A stretch of 29,670 nt of DNA from JAJDFU01 sp964641965 (GCA_964641965.1 CAZXLD010000055.1:1-29670), one strand, 5' to 3'; shown: positions 16,361 through 24,819, counted from the stretch's first letter. Notes: generated by a model from the sequence alone, not told the origin. Numbers and translations: made by a program.

Positions 16361-17488
16361 ATGACTATTTTATTTGCCCTATTGAGTTTGATTTTGATCG
16401 CCATTGTTGTAGTTCAACTGGGTAAGGTTACCGAGTTGACCTCTAAGATTCGTGGCGAAGAGGAGATGCAGTTTATGAGCAATCGGCGCAATGGATTTTT
16501 GTCCCTTGCATTCATGGTTGTATTTGTTGTTGTAGGCCTTGGATCCGGTTTCTACTACAAGAATTGGTTTTTGGGATATGGACCTCACGCTTCTGCTTCC
16601 GAACATGGAGTCGAGCTGGATAGCATGTTCAACCTGACCTTGTTCTTTACTGGAATTGTATTTGTCATTACCCAGATCTTACTCTTCTACTTTGCCTGGA
16701 GATACCAGGGAAGAAAAGGGGGCCAAGCTTCTTTTGTTTCACATGATAATCGGTTGGAGGTAGTCTGGACGATTATTCCGGCCATAGTAATGACCTTTTT
16801 GGTGGTACGGGGGCTGGATGCTTGGAATACGGTAATGGCAGATGTGAAGGAAGGGGACGATTATATCGAGATCGAGGCCACCGGTATGCAATTTGCATGG
16901 ATGCTTCGCTATCCAGGCCCAGACGGTCAGCTAGGCAAGCGTGATTACCGGTTGATCGATGCTAGTAATCCATTAGGTCAGGACTGGGAAGATTCTAAAA
17001 ACTGGGATGATATACAGCCCACTGAAATTGTGCTGCCTGTAAATCAAAAAGTTCGTGTTCGGATTACTTCTCGTGATGTGTTGCACAATTTTTACCTGCC
17101 TCACTTTCGGGTGAAAATGGATGCAGTGCCTGGTATGCCTACCTATTTCGTATTTACTCCAACGAAAACGACGGAAGAGTATAGACAAGAACTAAGTGAA
17201 TATCCGGAATACAACGTCCCGATAGATCCAAGTGATCCGGAAAGCCCTTTGAAGTGGGAGGCCTTTAATTATGAATTGGCTTGTGCAGAGCTGTGCGGTC
17301 AAGGGCACTTCTCTATGAAGCGGTTGGTACGGATTGTATCTCAAGCGGAGTACGAACAATGGCTTTCTACGCAACCTTCCTTCTATGAAAGCACGGTTAA
17401 AGTAGACGAGCCTGAAGGTGAAGAGGTGGAAGCTGCAACAGACGAAGAAGAACAACAAAACATGGAAGCTGAAGAAGCTTCTGAATAG
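16361..17488 (+). CDS. coxB: Cytochrome c oxidase subunit II (CuA)
   Basis: This 375-residue subunit receives electrons at the CuA centre. The binding motif CAELCGQGHFSM gives Cys308, Cys312, His316 and Met319, and the partner His lies in VLHNFYLPHFRVKMDAVPG near residue 240. Three hydrophobic segments precede the cupredoxin domain (about 1-20, 45-68 and 90-112), one more than the classic two-helix hairpin. No C-terminal cytochrome c domain is fused, unlike caa3-type subunit II. Instead there is an acidic tail of about 30 residues, so the electron donor must be separate, presumably ActE or ActA. It follows actF after a hairpin and a possible promoter. Confidence 0.95.
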   Translation: MTILFALLSLILIAIVVVQLGKVTELTSKIRGEEEMQFMSNRRNGFLSLAFMVVFVVVGLGSGFYYKNWFLGYGPHASASEHGVELDSMFNLTLFFTGIVFVITQILLFYFAWRYQGRKGGQASFVSHDNRLEVVWTIIPAIVMTFLVVRGLDAWNTVMADVKEGDDYIEIEATGMQFAWMLRYPGPDGQLGKRDYRLIDASNPLGQDWEDSKNWDDIQPTEIVLPVNQKVRVRITSRDVLHNFYLPHFRVKMDAVPGMPTYFVFTPTKTTEEYRQELSEYPEYNVPIDPSDPESPLKWEAFNYELACAELCGQGHFSMKRLVRIVSQAEYEQWLSTQPSFYESTVKVDEPEGEEVEAATDEEEQQNMEAEEASE

Positions 17489-17573
17489 GCAATATTCGAA
17501 GAGAAACAAACAAACATTAGGTAGTATATTCATGTTTGTAGTAACGAAATATACATTCCTATTTTGGAATTAA

Positions 17574-19460
17574 ATGACTGAAAATTATCAACCTAAAATG
17601 GCTGACATAGGCGTAACCTCAATTGATCAATTAACCAATCAAGAGGAAGTGCTCATCCAGGACCTGGGCTTTGATGATCACTTTCACGACCATCATCACG
17701 GGGATAAATATCAATCCAACTTCATCACGAAGTACATCTTTAGTCAAGATCACAAAATGATCGCCAAGCAATTCCTGATTACAGGTATGTTTTGGGCGGT
17801 TGTCGGGGCTTTGATGTCTTTGGTATTCCGGCTTCAACTTGGTTTCCCTGAAGAAAGTCTTACCTGGCTAAAGCCAATCCTAGGTAAATGGATTGTGGTA
17901 AATGATGCGGGGATCGGTTCGTTGTCTCCCGAGTTTTACTATGCATTGGTTACGATGCATGGTACCATTCTGGTATTTTTTGTGTTGACAGCTGGTCTAA
18001 GCGGGACATTTAGTAATCTTTTAATTCCCTTGCAAATTGGTGCTCGGGATATGGCATCCCCATTTTTGAACATGCTTTCCTACTGGTTCTTCTTTTTGGC
18101 CGGGGTAGTCATGTTCTTTTCCTTGTTTCTGAATACCGGGCCATTTGCTGGGGGATGGACCGCCTACCCTCCTTTGAGTGCGTTACCTCAGGCTTCCTCC
18201 GGTTCAGGAGCTGGTATGACATTGTGGACGATTAGCCTGGTCTTGTTTGTGGTATCAGTATTGTTAGGAGGTATAAACTATATCACTACTGTATTGAACA
18301 TGCGTACTAAGGGCATGAGCATGTGGCGTTTGCCACTTACCATTTGGGCATTTTTCGTTACTGCTGTGATTGGACTCTTGTCTTTCCCAGTATTGGTATC
18401 GGCTTTCTTGTTGTTGATTTTTGATCGGGAATTCAATACAAGTTTTTTCCTGAATGAGATTTTCATCAATAATCAAGCCTTGGATTATTCAGGAGGTAGC
18501 CCGGTTTTATATCAGCATTTATTCTGGTTTTTAGGTCACCCGGAGGTATATATCATTATTCTACCAGCAATGGGGATCGTCTCCGAGGTGCTTTCAGTGC
18601 ATGCTCGCAAGCCGATTTTCGGTTACAAGGCTATGGTTTACTCAATTTTGGCCATTGCTTTCCTAAGTTTTATTGTGTGGGCTCACCACATGTTCATGTC
18701 TGGTGTTAACCCTTTTATTTCGAACTTCTTTGTGATTTTCACTTTGATCATTGCTGTTCCTTCAGCGGTGAAAGTGTTTAACTGGATCACTACGCTTTAT
18801 AAAGGCAATATCCGATTTAACTCTGCCAGCTTATTTGCTATCGGCTTTGTTTCCATGTTTATTTCCGGTGGTTTGACGGGTATTTTCTTAGGTAATTCAG
18901 CCATCGACATCCAATTGCACGATACCTATTTCGTGGTTGCTCACTTCCATATTGTGATGGGTGTTGCTGCTTTCTTCGGTATGTTTGCCGGAATTTATCA
19001 TTGGTATCCAAAGCTTTATGGCCGATTGATGAATGAAACGCTAGGTAAAATTCACTTTTGGGGAACCTTGATAGGTGCATATGCTATTTTCTGGCCGATG
19101 CATTATTTGGGAATGGCCGGAGTTCCTCGTCGGTATTACAGCTTCGATAATTTCGAAACATTCAGCCACTTTGCCAGTATGAATCAGTTCATTACTATTG
19201 GTGCAGTTGTTACTTTCGGATTTCAAATTCTGTTTATTATCAACTTCTTCTACAGCATCTGGTACGGCAAGAAGCAGACTGTGAAGAATCCTTGGAAAGC
19301 TAGTACGCTGGAATGGACTACACCTATCAATGCTGGCCATGGAAACTGGCCCGGTAAGATACCTGCGGTACAACGCTGGCCATATGATTACGGAAAAGAT
19401 GGAAAAGATTACGTGCCTCAGATTCAACCGATCCAGGAAGGTGAGAGTGAGGTGCACTGA
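17574..19460 (+). CDS. coxA: Cytochrome c oxidase subunit I
   Basis: This 628-residue catalytic subunit reduces O2 and pumps protons. Twelve helices are expected, and the metal ligands are visible: TMHGTILVFFV (heme a His), FWFLGHPEVYIIILP (CuB His and the cross-linked Tyr), VWAHHMFMSG (CuB His pair) and HDTYFVVAHFHIVMG (heme a3 and heme a His). The Glu in GHPEVY marks an A1-type oxidase. About 60 extra N-terminal residues include a histidine cluster, DDHFHDHHHGDK (34-45). The C-terminal 70 residues are soluble. The gene is 85 bases downstream of coxB. A methionine at residue 9 is a possible alternative start. Confidence 0.96.
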   Translation: MTENYQPKMADIGVTSIDQLTNQEEVLIQDLGFDDHFHDHHHGDKYQSNFITKYIFSQDHKMIAKQFLITGMFWAVVGALMSLVFRLQLGFPEESLTWLKPILGKWIVVNDAGIGSLSPEFYYALVTMHGTILVFFVLTAGLSGTFSNLLIPLQIGARDMASPFLNMLSYWFFFLAGVVMFFSLFLNTGPFAGGWTAYPPLSALPQASSGSGAGMTLWTISLVLFVVSVLLGGINYITTVLNMRTKGMSMWRLPLTIWAFFVTAVIGLLSFPVLVSAFLLLIFDREFNTSFFLNEIFINNQALDYSGGSPVLYQHLFWFLGHPEVYIIILPAMGIVSEVLSVHARKPIFGYKAMVYSILAIAFLSFIVWAHHMFMSGVNPFISNFFVIFTLIIAVPSAVKVFNWITTLYKGNIRFNSASLFAIGFVSMFISGGLTGIFLGNSAIDIQLHDTYFVVAHFHIVMGVAAFFGMFAGIYHWYPKLYGRLMNETLGKIHFWGTLIGAYAIFWPMHYLGMAGVPRRYYSFDNFETFSHFASMNQFITIGAVVTFGFQILFIINFFYSIWYGKKQTVKNPWKASTLEWTTPINAGHGNWPGKIPAVQRWPYDYGKDGKDYVPQIQPIQEGESEVH

Positions 19461-19510
19461 CCATTCGAGATATAGATTTCTCCAGCTTAGAACTAGCTGA
19501 TGACTGAATT

Positions 19511-19540
19511 TGGGAGGCGGTGGATATCCATTGCCTCCCA
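19511..19540 (+). terminator. Strong hairpin between coxA and ctaB
   Basis: TGGGAGGC (19511-19518) is the exact reverse complement of GCCTCCCA (19533-19540). The intervening bases continue the stem through two G-T wobbles and the palindrome TGGATATCCA, so nearly the whole 30 bases can fold into one stem. The hairpin follows the coxA stop by 50 bases and has only an AAGAATATTAAG run after it rather than a T-tract. It may reduce read-through or stabilise the coxA message, and it covers the longest possible start codon of ctaB. Confidence 0.55.
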
Positions 19541-20467
19541 AAGAATATTAAGAAGAATCCATTGAGAGAAAAAGCAGACGTCAAGGCTATACCGTGGTTA
19601 GATGTAATCTGGGCCAAAGCTCGAGATTACCAGCAGCTTTTTAAACTCCGTTTGAGCTTAACGGTAGTTTTTTCTTCCTGGATGGCCTTTTTAATCGCTA
19701 GCCCATCCGAGATTTTCTGGATGGATTCCCTCTTGCTTATTCTGGGAGGCTTTGGAATTACCGGTGCTGCTAATGTGCTGAATCAAGTATTTGAAAAAGA
19801 TTTTGACCGCTATATGAGGCGGACTGCCGATCGTCCTTTGGCGGAAGGCCGAATGGCTTTATCAGAGGCCATCCTGATTGCTGGTTTCTTAGCAGTATTT
19901 GGTATTGTACTGTTAGCGGTACTCCACCCCTTGGCGTCCTTCTTTGGTACTTTGGCCATGTTGCTATATGCATTTGTCTATACGCCTCTGAAACGGGTAG
20001 GGCCGTCGGCAGTTGTGGTGGGAGCCGTTGCGGGTGCCTTGCCAACTTTTATTGGTGCTCTGGCTGCCCAAGGAGAGATAACCGCTTTAGCTCTAATTCT
20101 TTTTGCGGTTCAGTTTTTCTGGCAATTTCCACATTTTCTGGCCATTGGTTTTTTAGGCTATACTGATTATCGGAAAGCAGGGTACTTGCTGGTTCCATAT
20201 GGGGATTCGGAATTAGCGCATCGTTCAATCGGTATCCAGTCTATATGGTACGCTTTTCTTTTGGTGCTTATAAGTGGCATGCCTTTTGGGCAAGGATATA
20301 CCGGGCCGATATCTTTCGGCATCATCCTGGTGCTCAGCATTGGATATTTGGTAATGAGTATCCAATTCTATCGAAAGTTCGATAGAGCTTCGGCTCTAAA
20401 ATTGATGTTTTATTCATTTACTTATATTCCAATCACCCTTATTTCTTTATTTCTCGATAAACTGTAG
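19520..20467 (+). CDS. ctaB: Protoheme IX farnesyltransferase (heme O synthase)
   Basis: This UbiA-family prenyltransferase converts heme B to heme O by adding a farnesyl group, the first step to the heme A of the oxidase. The 315-residue frame has about nine helices, the first starting near residue 48. The diphosphate/Mg-binding signature NQVFEKDFDRYMRRTADRPL lies near 90-110, and a second Asp-rich loop is at YTDYRKAGY. The longest start is a GTG at 19520, inside a strong hairpin. A TTG at 19562, preceded by AAGAAG, would shorten the protein by 14 residues and is equally plausible. No ATG is available before the first helix. The position between coxA and the subunit III genes is typical. Confidence 0.93.
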   Translation: MDIHCLPKNIKKNPLREKADVKAIPWLDVIWAKARDYQQLFKLRLSLTVVFSSWMAFLIASPSEIFWMDSLLLILGGFGITGAANVLNQVFEKDFDRYMRRTADRPLAEGRMALSEAILIAGFLAVFGIVLLAVLHPLASFFGTLAMLLYAFVYTPLKRVGPSAVVVGAVAGALPTFIGALAAQGEITALALILFAVQFFWQFPHFLAIGFLGYTDYRKAGYLLVPYGDSELAHRSIGIQSIWYAFLLVLISGMPFGQGYTGPISFGIILVLSIGYLVMSIQFYRKFDRASALKLMFYSFTYIPITLISLFLDKL

Positions 20468-20476
20468 TGTGTAGCA

Positions 20477-21052
20477 ATGGAGATGATGGCAGACCAAACA
20501 TTTAGCAGAAATAAGATACATCCCAAGAAATTTGCCTTGTGGGTAGCTATTGCGAGCATTACGATGATGTTTGCGGCGTTTACCAGTGCCTATATCGTCC
20601 GGAAAGCAGCCGGAAATTGGCTGGAGTTTGATCTGCCCAGCTTGTTTTGGGTAAGCGCAGGGGTGATAATCGCGTCCAGTCTGAGTTTACATGCTTCCTA
20701 TTTGGCGTTCATTCGCGAGAAAGAAGCACTGTACAAAGGCTTGCTTTGGCTAGCGGCTATCTTAGGCGTGGGCTTTGTTGCCTTACAATATGAGGGTTGG
20801 TTGCAAATGATGGCAGCCGGCGTTGAGTTAACGACTAACCCAAGTGGATCCTTCGTGTACGTGCTGTCCGGGTTACATGCAGCTCACGTGTTAGGTGGAA
20901 TTGCAGTGTTGGCGATTGCCCTGATTCATGCCCATGTATTGCCTTTTCAGGTAACTAAAGGCCGAAAACTTAGATTAGAACTCACTTCGACCTACTGGCA
21001 TTTCGTAGATTTGCTTTGGTTGTATTTACTATTGTTTTTTACGTTCCAATAG
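20477..21052 (+). CDS. ctaE: Cytochrome c oxidase subunit III, first copy
   Basis: This 191-residue membrane protein has five hydrophobic segments and ends in the subunit III signature TYWHFVDLLWLYLLLFF. The conserved GSFVYVLSGLHAAHVLGG segment is also typical. It is a short form, the size common for the first of two subunit III genes in Bacteroidota oxidase loci. It starts 9 bases after the ctaB stop. The frame could begin at the first ATG (MEMMADQ) or two or three codons later. Confidence 0.92.
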   Translation: MEMMADQTFSRNKIHPKKFALWVAIASITMMFAAFTSAYIVRKAAGNWLEFDLPSLFWVSAGVIIASSLSLHASYLAFIREKEALYKGLLWLAAILGVGFVALQYEGWLQMMAAGVELTTNPSGSFVYVLSGLHAAHVLGGIAVLAIALIHAHVLPFQVTKGRKLRLELTSTYWHFVDLLWLYLLLFFTFQ

Positions 21053-21089
21053 CCAATTCGGAATTGTCCGAAAAAATAATCCAGATCTG

Positions 21090-21983
21090 ATGGCCACAGA
21101 AGAAACTATAATCAAACAAGAACAGGTGGAAGATCAGCATGATCATACCACGGAGAAAGAAAACTGGGAAGGTGGTGAATCCCCTTTCCGCGTGAGTTAC
21201 GGGAAACTCATGATGTGGTATTTCCTGTTATCGGATGCTTTTACCTTTGCGGGATTTTTGATTGCGTATGGGGCATTGCGATTCAGCAGCCCTACCTGGC
21301 CTGTTCCGGATTTTGTGTTCAGCACTGCTCCCTTTGGGTTACATGAACTATTTCCAGGTGGTAAAGCACCACTTATTTTCGTGACCTTTATGTCATTTTT
21401 GCTGATCATCAGTTCTGTAACGATGGTACGTGCCGTACAGGAAGGTCATCGTGAAAACCAACGGGGAGTGGCTTTCTGGCTATTCCTAACCGTTTTAGGG
21501 GGTACAGGCTTCTTGAGTTGCCAAGCTTGGGAATGGACCAATCTGATCGCAGAAGAGCATATGAGTCTGACCACTGATCCTTTTGGAACCTGGACCCAAA
21601 GTGGCGTTTACATAGAGGACGAACACGGCCATGCGTACGCCGGAGGTGCAGATCAAGAAACATTTGAGGCAGGAGAAAGCTATTTAATCCATCAGCATGA
21701 AGGTGATTGGGTACAGCGAAAGGTCCAGTTCGCTGATGGTACAACCGGGCAAATGGAATTTGGTCCGAAAGCATTCGGAGCTTTGTTCTTCTCCATTACC
21801 GGTTTTCATGGCTTTCACGTAACCACAGGGGTAATCATTCTACTAATCGTTCTGGTAAATGTGATGAGCGGTCTTTATGTCAAGCGTAAGAATGGTTACG
21901 AGATGGTCGAAAAAGTGGGCTTGTATTGGCACTTTGTAGACTTGGTGTGGGTATTTGTGTTCCTGGTATTTTATCTTCTTTAA
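21090..21983 (+). CDS. Cytochrome c oxidase subunit III, second copy with internal insertion
   Basis: This 297-residue paralogue of the preceding gene ends in the same signature, YWHFVDLVWVFVFLVFYLL, and has the family segment FHGFHVTTGVIILL. A charged N-terminal 35 residues (HDHTTEKENWEGGE) precedes the first helix. Between the third and fourth helices it carries a soluble insertion of roughly 70 residues (about 160-230, rich in Asp, Glu, Gly and His) that the first copy lacks. Tandem subunit III genes are common in this phylum, but the insertion is a useful lineage mark. It lies 37 bases after ctaE. Confidence 0.92.
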   Translation: MATEETIIKQEQVEDQHDHTTEKENWEGGESPFRVSYGKLMMWYFLLSDAFTFAGFLIAYGALRFSSPTWPVPDFVFSTAPFGLHELFPGGKAPLIFVTFMSFLLIISSVTMVRAVQEGHRENQRGVAFWLFLTVLGGTGFLSCQAWEWTNLIAEEHMSLTTDPFGTWTQSGVYIEDEHGHAYAGGADQETFEAGESYLIHQHEGDWVQRKVQFADGTTGQMEFGPKAFGALFFSITGFHGFHVTTGVIILLIVLVNVMSGLYVKRKNGYEMVEKVGLYWHFVDLVWVFVFLVFYLL

Positions 21984-22011
21984 TTTCTGACCTGACAAAT
22001 CAAGATCATTC

Positions 22012-22443
22012 ATGGCTGACCATCTTACTTACGAACAATCCAAGAAACGCGTCGTTGTAGGGCTCTTCTTGTTAGGTGCGGTAACACTAATCGAAGTATT
22101 CCTATCTCTATTAGGCAAGGGGTATGTCATTCAAGGCTTGGAAGCTAATCCCTACGTTTTCTTCGTCGTTGGCCTTGCCCTAATCGGATTATCCTTGTAT
22201 AAAGCCTACTTCATTGTATACGAATTCATGCATATGAAGTATGAGGTCAAGAGCCTTGCGCTTACAGTGCTTATGCCTATGCTTTTGCTCATTTGGGCAC
22301 TGGTAGCCTTCTTTCAGGAAGGCAATGCCTGGAAAGAGCGTCGGGAGTTGATCCAGAAGAAGAACGCGGAAGCACCTGCTAAAAAAGAAAATTTGCAAGG
22401 GTATCGGGACTCCGATACGTATATAGATTATCTTAAGGGCTAA
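22012..22443 (+). CDS. ctaF: Cytochrome c oxidase subunit IV (CtaF/COX4 prokaryotic type)
   Basis: This 143-residue protein has three membrane helices (about 12-33, 45-63 and 80-103) and the short helix-breaking stretch YKAYFIVYEFMHMKYEVK, which is typical of the small subunit IV family. The C-terminal 35 residues are charged and soluble. It follows the second subunit III gene after 28 bases. The role is structural stabilisation of the oxidase. Confidence 0.88.
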   Translation: MADHLTYEQSKKRVVVGLFLLGAVTLIEVFLSLLGKGYVIQGLEANPYVFFVVGLALIGLSLYKAYFIVYEFMHMKYEVKSLALTVLMPMLLLIWALVAFFQEGNAWKERRELIQKKNAEAPAKKENLQGYRDSDTYIDYLKG

Positions 22444-22572
22444 TCCAAATTATTGGGGTAGGCATTTGCCCTTTTCAGCTCGATTTGCGTTTTTATTCTG
22501 ACGCTTTTATGGCTAGAATAAGGGCAACCTTCAGGTTTGTGCCGTGTTTTGCTATTAGGCTTACGAAAAAGA

Positions 22573-23202
22573 ATGAATAGCAGACAAATCATACAGACTT
22601 TAGCATTACTCCTATTCCTGGTCATCCTGCCCCTTGGTTCCTGGTACTATTTAAAACGAGGTGCAGATTATCGAATTGATATGATCAAGGATTTAGGGGA
22701 GTATGCTCAGTTGGACAGTTTGGCAATCAGGGAACAGCTGAATGGCGATTGGCCCCCCGAAGAATGGGCTGGAAAAGTTGGCGTGTGGGTCTTTCTGCCT
22801 GAGAATCACGAATTACAGTCCTCTTACAGCCACTATCTTGGTGAGTTGAGCGAGCAATTTGAAGAAAAGGGAAAGGAGGTTGTTTTTTACCTGATCCCGC
22901 ATGAACCTGGTCTACCAAGGGAAAAAACCTTGGAAAAGGCCGGATTGCCCAATAGAGCAGATCAGGTATTTATTTACGATTCACCGATAAGCTGGCTCGA
23001 ATTTACTCGGTCATTCCAATTTCCTTCTGATTTTGAGGATGCAGATTCTAATCCGTATTTAGCGTTAACGGATAGCTTGACGGTCAGGCGCTTTTACGAT
23101 GTTCGTAATCCGGAAGAAATGGCTCGCCTTGTGGAGCATATCGTTTTCCTGACTCCCGCCACCCCAGATATTACTGAATTAAAAAGAGAACAAGAGAAGT
23201 GA
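22573..23202 (+). CDS. SCO-like thioredoxin-fold protein lacking the copper-binding cysteines
   Basis: The place in the operon (between subunit IV and DUF420) and the opening MNSRQIIQ, one membrane helix, then GSWYYLKRGADYR match the SCO copper-chaperone family of Bacteroidota oxidase loci. A thioredoxin-like domain follows: the strand VGVWVFLP, a helix and the strand VVFYLIPHEPG. The CxxxC copper motif expected after the first strand is replaced by ENHEL, and no cysteine remains in the 209-residue protein. It may therefore act structurally or bind copper differently, or be inactive. The longer frame begins at 22537, but the ATG at 22573 fits the membrane segment better. Its stop overlaps the next start. 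Confidence 0.75.
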   Translation: MNSRQIIQTLALLLFLVILPLGSWYYLKRGADYRIDMIKDLGEYAQLDSLAIREQLNGDWPPEEWAGKVGVWVFLPENHELQSSYSHYLGELSEQFEEKGKEVVFYLIPHEPGLPREKTLEKAGLPNRADQVFIYDSPISWLEFTRSFQFPSDFEDADSNPYLALTDSLTVRRFYDVRNPEEMARLVEHIVFLTPATPDITELKREQEK

Positions 23203-23795
23203 ATACGCTGACTACTTTATCGCCTAATCGGGCGCTTGAAAAAAAGTTAAATGTTGCGGCCTGGATCATTTCAGGTCTGGTACTTCTTTTGGTTGTACTC
23301 ATGCGTTATGTTAAGATTCCGTTACCCGACGCTCTGGACCTGAGTTTTTTACCGGCTGTTCATGCAGTGTTAAATGGGTTAGCCGCTATTTCTCTAATTG
23401 CTGCATTGATAATGATCAAGCAAAAGAAAATGGTGGCGCATGAGCGCTTCATTTATGCGGCAATGGCCTTTTCAATCCTGTTCCTGTTGGGATATGTTAC
23501 CTATCATTTTACCTCTGAACAAGCTCTATTTGGAGATGCGAACCATGATGGACTGGTAGATGAGGCAGAAAAGGTGCTGCTGGGCTGGAAGGGATCTGTC
23601 TATTACCCATTATTGATTTCGCATATCCTATTGGCCGGAGTTACCCTTCCTTTCATTCTGCTTACCTTTAATCGAGCATATACCCGACAGTTTGATCGTC
23701 ATAAGAAACTCGCCAAGCGCGTTTATCCATTTTGGCTATATGTCGCGGTGACAGGTCCCATTGTTTACTTAATGATGGCTCCTTATTATGGGTGA
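23199..23795 (+). CDS. DUF420 (CtaM-like) oxidase assembly membrane protein
   Basis: This 198-residue protein has about five helices and the DUF420 histidine pattern (LPAVHAVLNG, MVAHERF, GYVTYHFT, LISHILLAG). Family members are called CtaM or YozB and are needed for heme A oxidase maturation in Bacillus and Staphylococcus. The start is a GTG at 23199-23201, overlapping the upstream stop by four bases (GTGA), so the two genes are probably translationally coupled. A loop at residues 113-124, DANHDGLVDEAE, reads as a full EF-hand calcium loop between helices, which is unexpected in this family and may bind Ca2+. Confidence 0.85.
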   Translation: MNTLTTLSPNRALEKKLNVAAWIISGLVLLLVVLMRYVKIPLPDALDLSFLPAVHAVLNGLAAISLIAALIMIKQKKMVAHERFIYAAMAFSILFLLGYVTYHFTSEQALFGDANHDGLVDEAEKVLLGWKGSVYYPLLISHILLAGVTLPFILLTFNRAYTRQFDRHKKLAKRVYPFWLYVAVTGPIVYLMMAPYYG

Positions 23796-23854
23796 GGTGG
23801 CCGTCAGTTGGAGGTAGTAATTAGATGGTATTTGTAAATGAGTAAAAAGTTAAA

Positions 23855-24118
23855 ATGATGAGATTTCAAAAATATATTTTTCCAGTATTCCTGATATTGA
23901 GTGCCTTTGCTCTCACACTTCCCGATGTGGCTGCCCAATGCCCGATGTGCCGGATGTCTGCCGAAAGTAATTTGGAAAACGGGGGTACTGCCGGTGCCGG
24001 ACTTAATGGTGGCATTTTATATATGTTGGCTTTGCCTTATCTGATCGTAGGAACGATCGCCTTTCTCTGGTGGCGCAATCGCCGGAAAAGTGATGAGCCT
24101 GAGGATACGATGGTTTGA
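23855..24118 (+). CDS. Small membrane protein with N-terminal CPMC motif
   Basis: This 87-residue protein has a signal peptide (hydrophobic from 9 to 21, cleavage likely near VAAQ), then a mature N-terminus with CPMCRM (Cys29, Cys32), a Gly/Asn-rich stretch (NGGTAGAGLNGG), one membrane helix (about 52-71) and a basic end. Similar small proteins are a regular last gene of Bacteroidota oxidase loci, but no function is known to me. The paired cysteines facing the periplasm suggest metal binding or redox exchange, perhaps replacing the missing SCO cysteines; this is inference. The gene starts 59 bases after the DUF420 stop. Confidence 0.75.
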   Translation: MMRFQKYIFPVFLILSAFALTLPDVAAQCPMCRMSAESNLENGGTAGAGLNGGILYMLALPYLIVGTIAFLWWRNRRKSDEPEDTMV

Positions 24119-24171
24119 TGCAGGGCGTTCCTTGATACGGAGAAGTGAGGATTTTGTTATTTTTATTCTGT

Positions 24172-24819
24172 ATGAGATCCTCTGTACTTTTTTATATGCT
24201 TTTGTCTTTGTCTGGCATCTCCTTTGGCCAATCTTTTTCCGGGAGGATAGAGGTGCTTTCAGAAGATATTTGGATAGCGCCTGAGGTAATTAAAAAGGTC
24301 GAGGATTTTATGGGAAAGGAACGATTCGCAGAGATGACAAAGCCAAGAACTCAGTCCTATACTATTTCAGGCGATAGCCTGTTATGGGAAACATTCAACC
24401 CAAAAGGGGAAAAAAAATCAATTGCCTTTCAGGCCGGAGGTGAATCAAAGGTTCAACTGACAAATACTTCTATTGAATGGTCGTATTACGAAGCCCCGGG
24501 CTATAAATTTGATGAGCGAATTTGGATCAAGAAGGATCGAAAATCCAGGAAGCGCATTCTTGGATTTGAATGTAAGCGGTATGAATTTAAACTCCCGGAA
24601 GACCAAAGTCCTACCTTCGAATGTTGGATAACGGAGGGAATCCCGTTTGATGCAAGCCTTCAAACGGAAATGTATTTTGCCCACCTCTTTTCTGAGTATG
24701 GACTGATCCTCGAATACACCGAGGTTCACCCAACAATTACCAGACGGCGAAGGGTCACTAAAATTGAGATTGAAAATTTGTCTCCCGAAGTGTTCAGAGA
24801 TCCGTTTGGATACGAATAA
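24172..24819 (+). CDS. Putative secreted protein, DUF4412/GLPGLI-like, family uncertain
   Basis: From the chosen ATG the protein has 215 residues and begins with a signal peptide (MRSSVLFYMLLSLSGISFGQ). The mature part is beta-rich. The segment RILGFECKRYEFKLPEDQ resembles the turn found in GLPGLI and DUF4412 proteins of Bacteroidota, where a processed lipid or secreted substrate is unknown. It has two cysteines, one in that segment and one in FECWITEG. A GTG at 24145 gives a nine-residue longer form, but the signal peptide is well formed from 24172. It faces the M32 gene across 10 bases with no clear terminator. It may be the last gene of the oxidase transcript or separate. Confidence 0.6.
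   Translation: MRSSVLFYMLLSLSGISFGQSFSGRIEVLSEDIWIAPEVIKKVEDFMGKERFAEMTKPRTQSYTISGDSLLWETFNPKGEKKSIAFQAGGESKVQLTNTSIEWSYYEAPGYKFDERIWIKKDRKSRKRILGFECKRYEFKLPEDQSPTFECWITEGIPFDASLQTEMYFAHLFSEYGLILEYTEVHPTITRRRRVTKIEIENLSPEVFRDPFGYE

Noticed and set aside
19041..19541. Reverse open frame of 166 codons over the end of coxA
   Set aside because: It overlaps conserved coxA sequence and shows no family features.
22466..22527. TTGCCCTT/AAGGGCAA arms with an inner TTATTCT/AGAATAA pairing between ctaF and the SCO-like gene
   Set aside because: The left arm is interrupted by about 20 unpaired bases and there is no T-tract; it is too weak to call a terminator or element.
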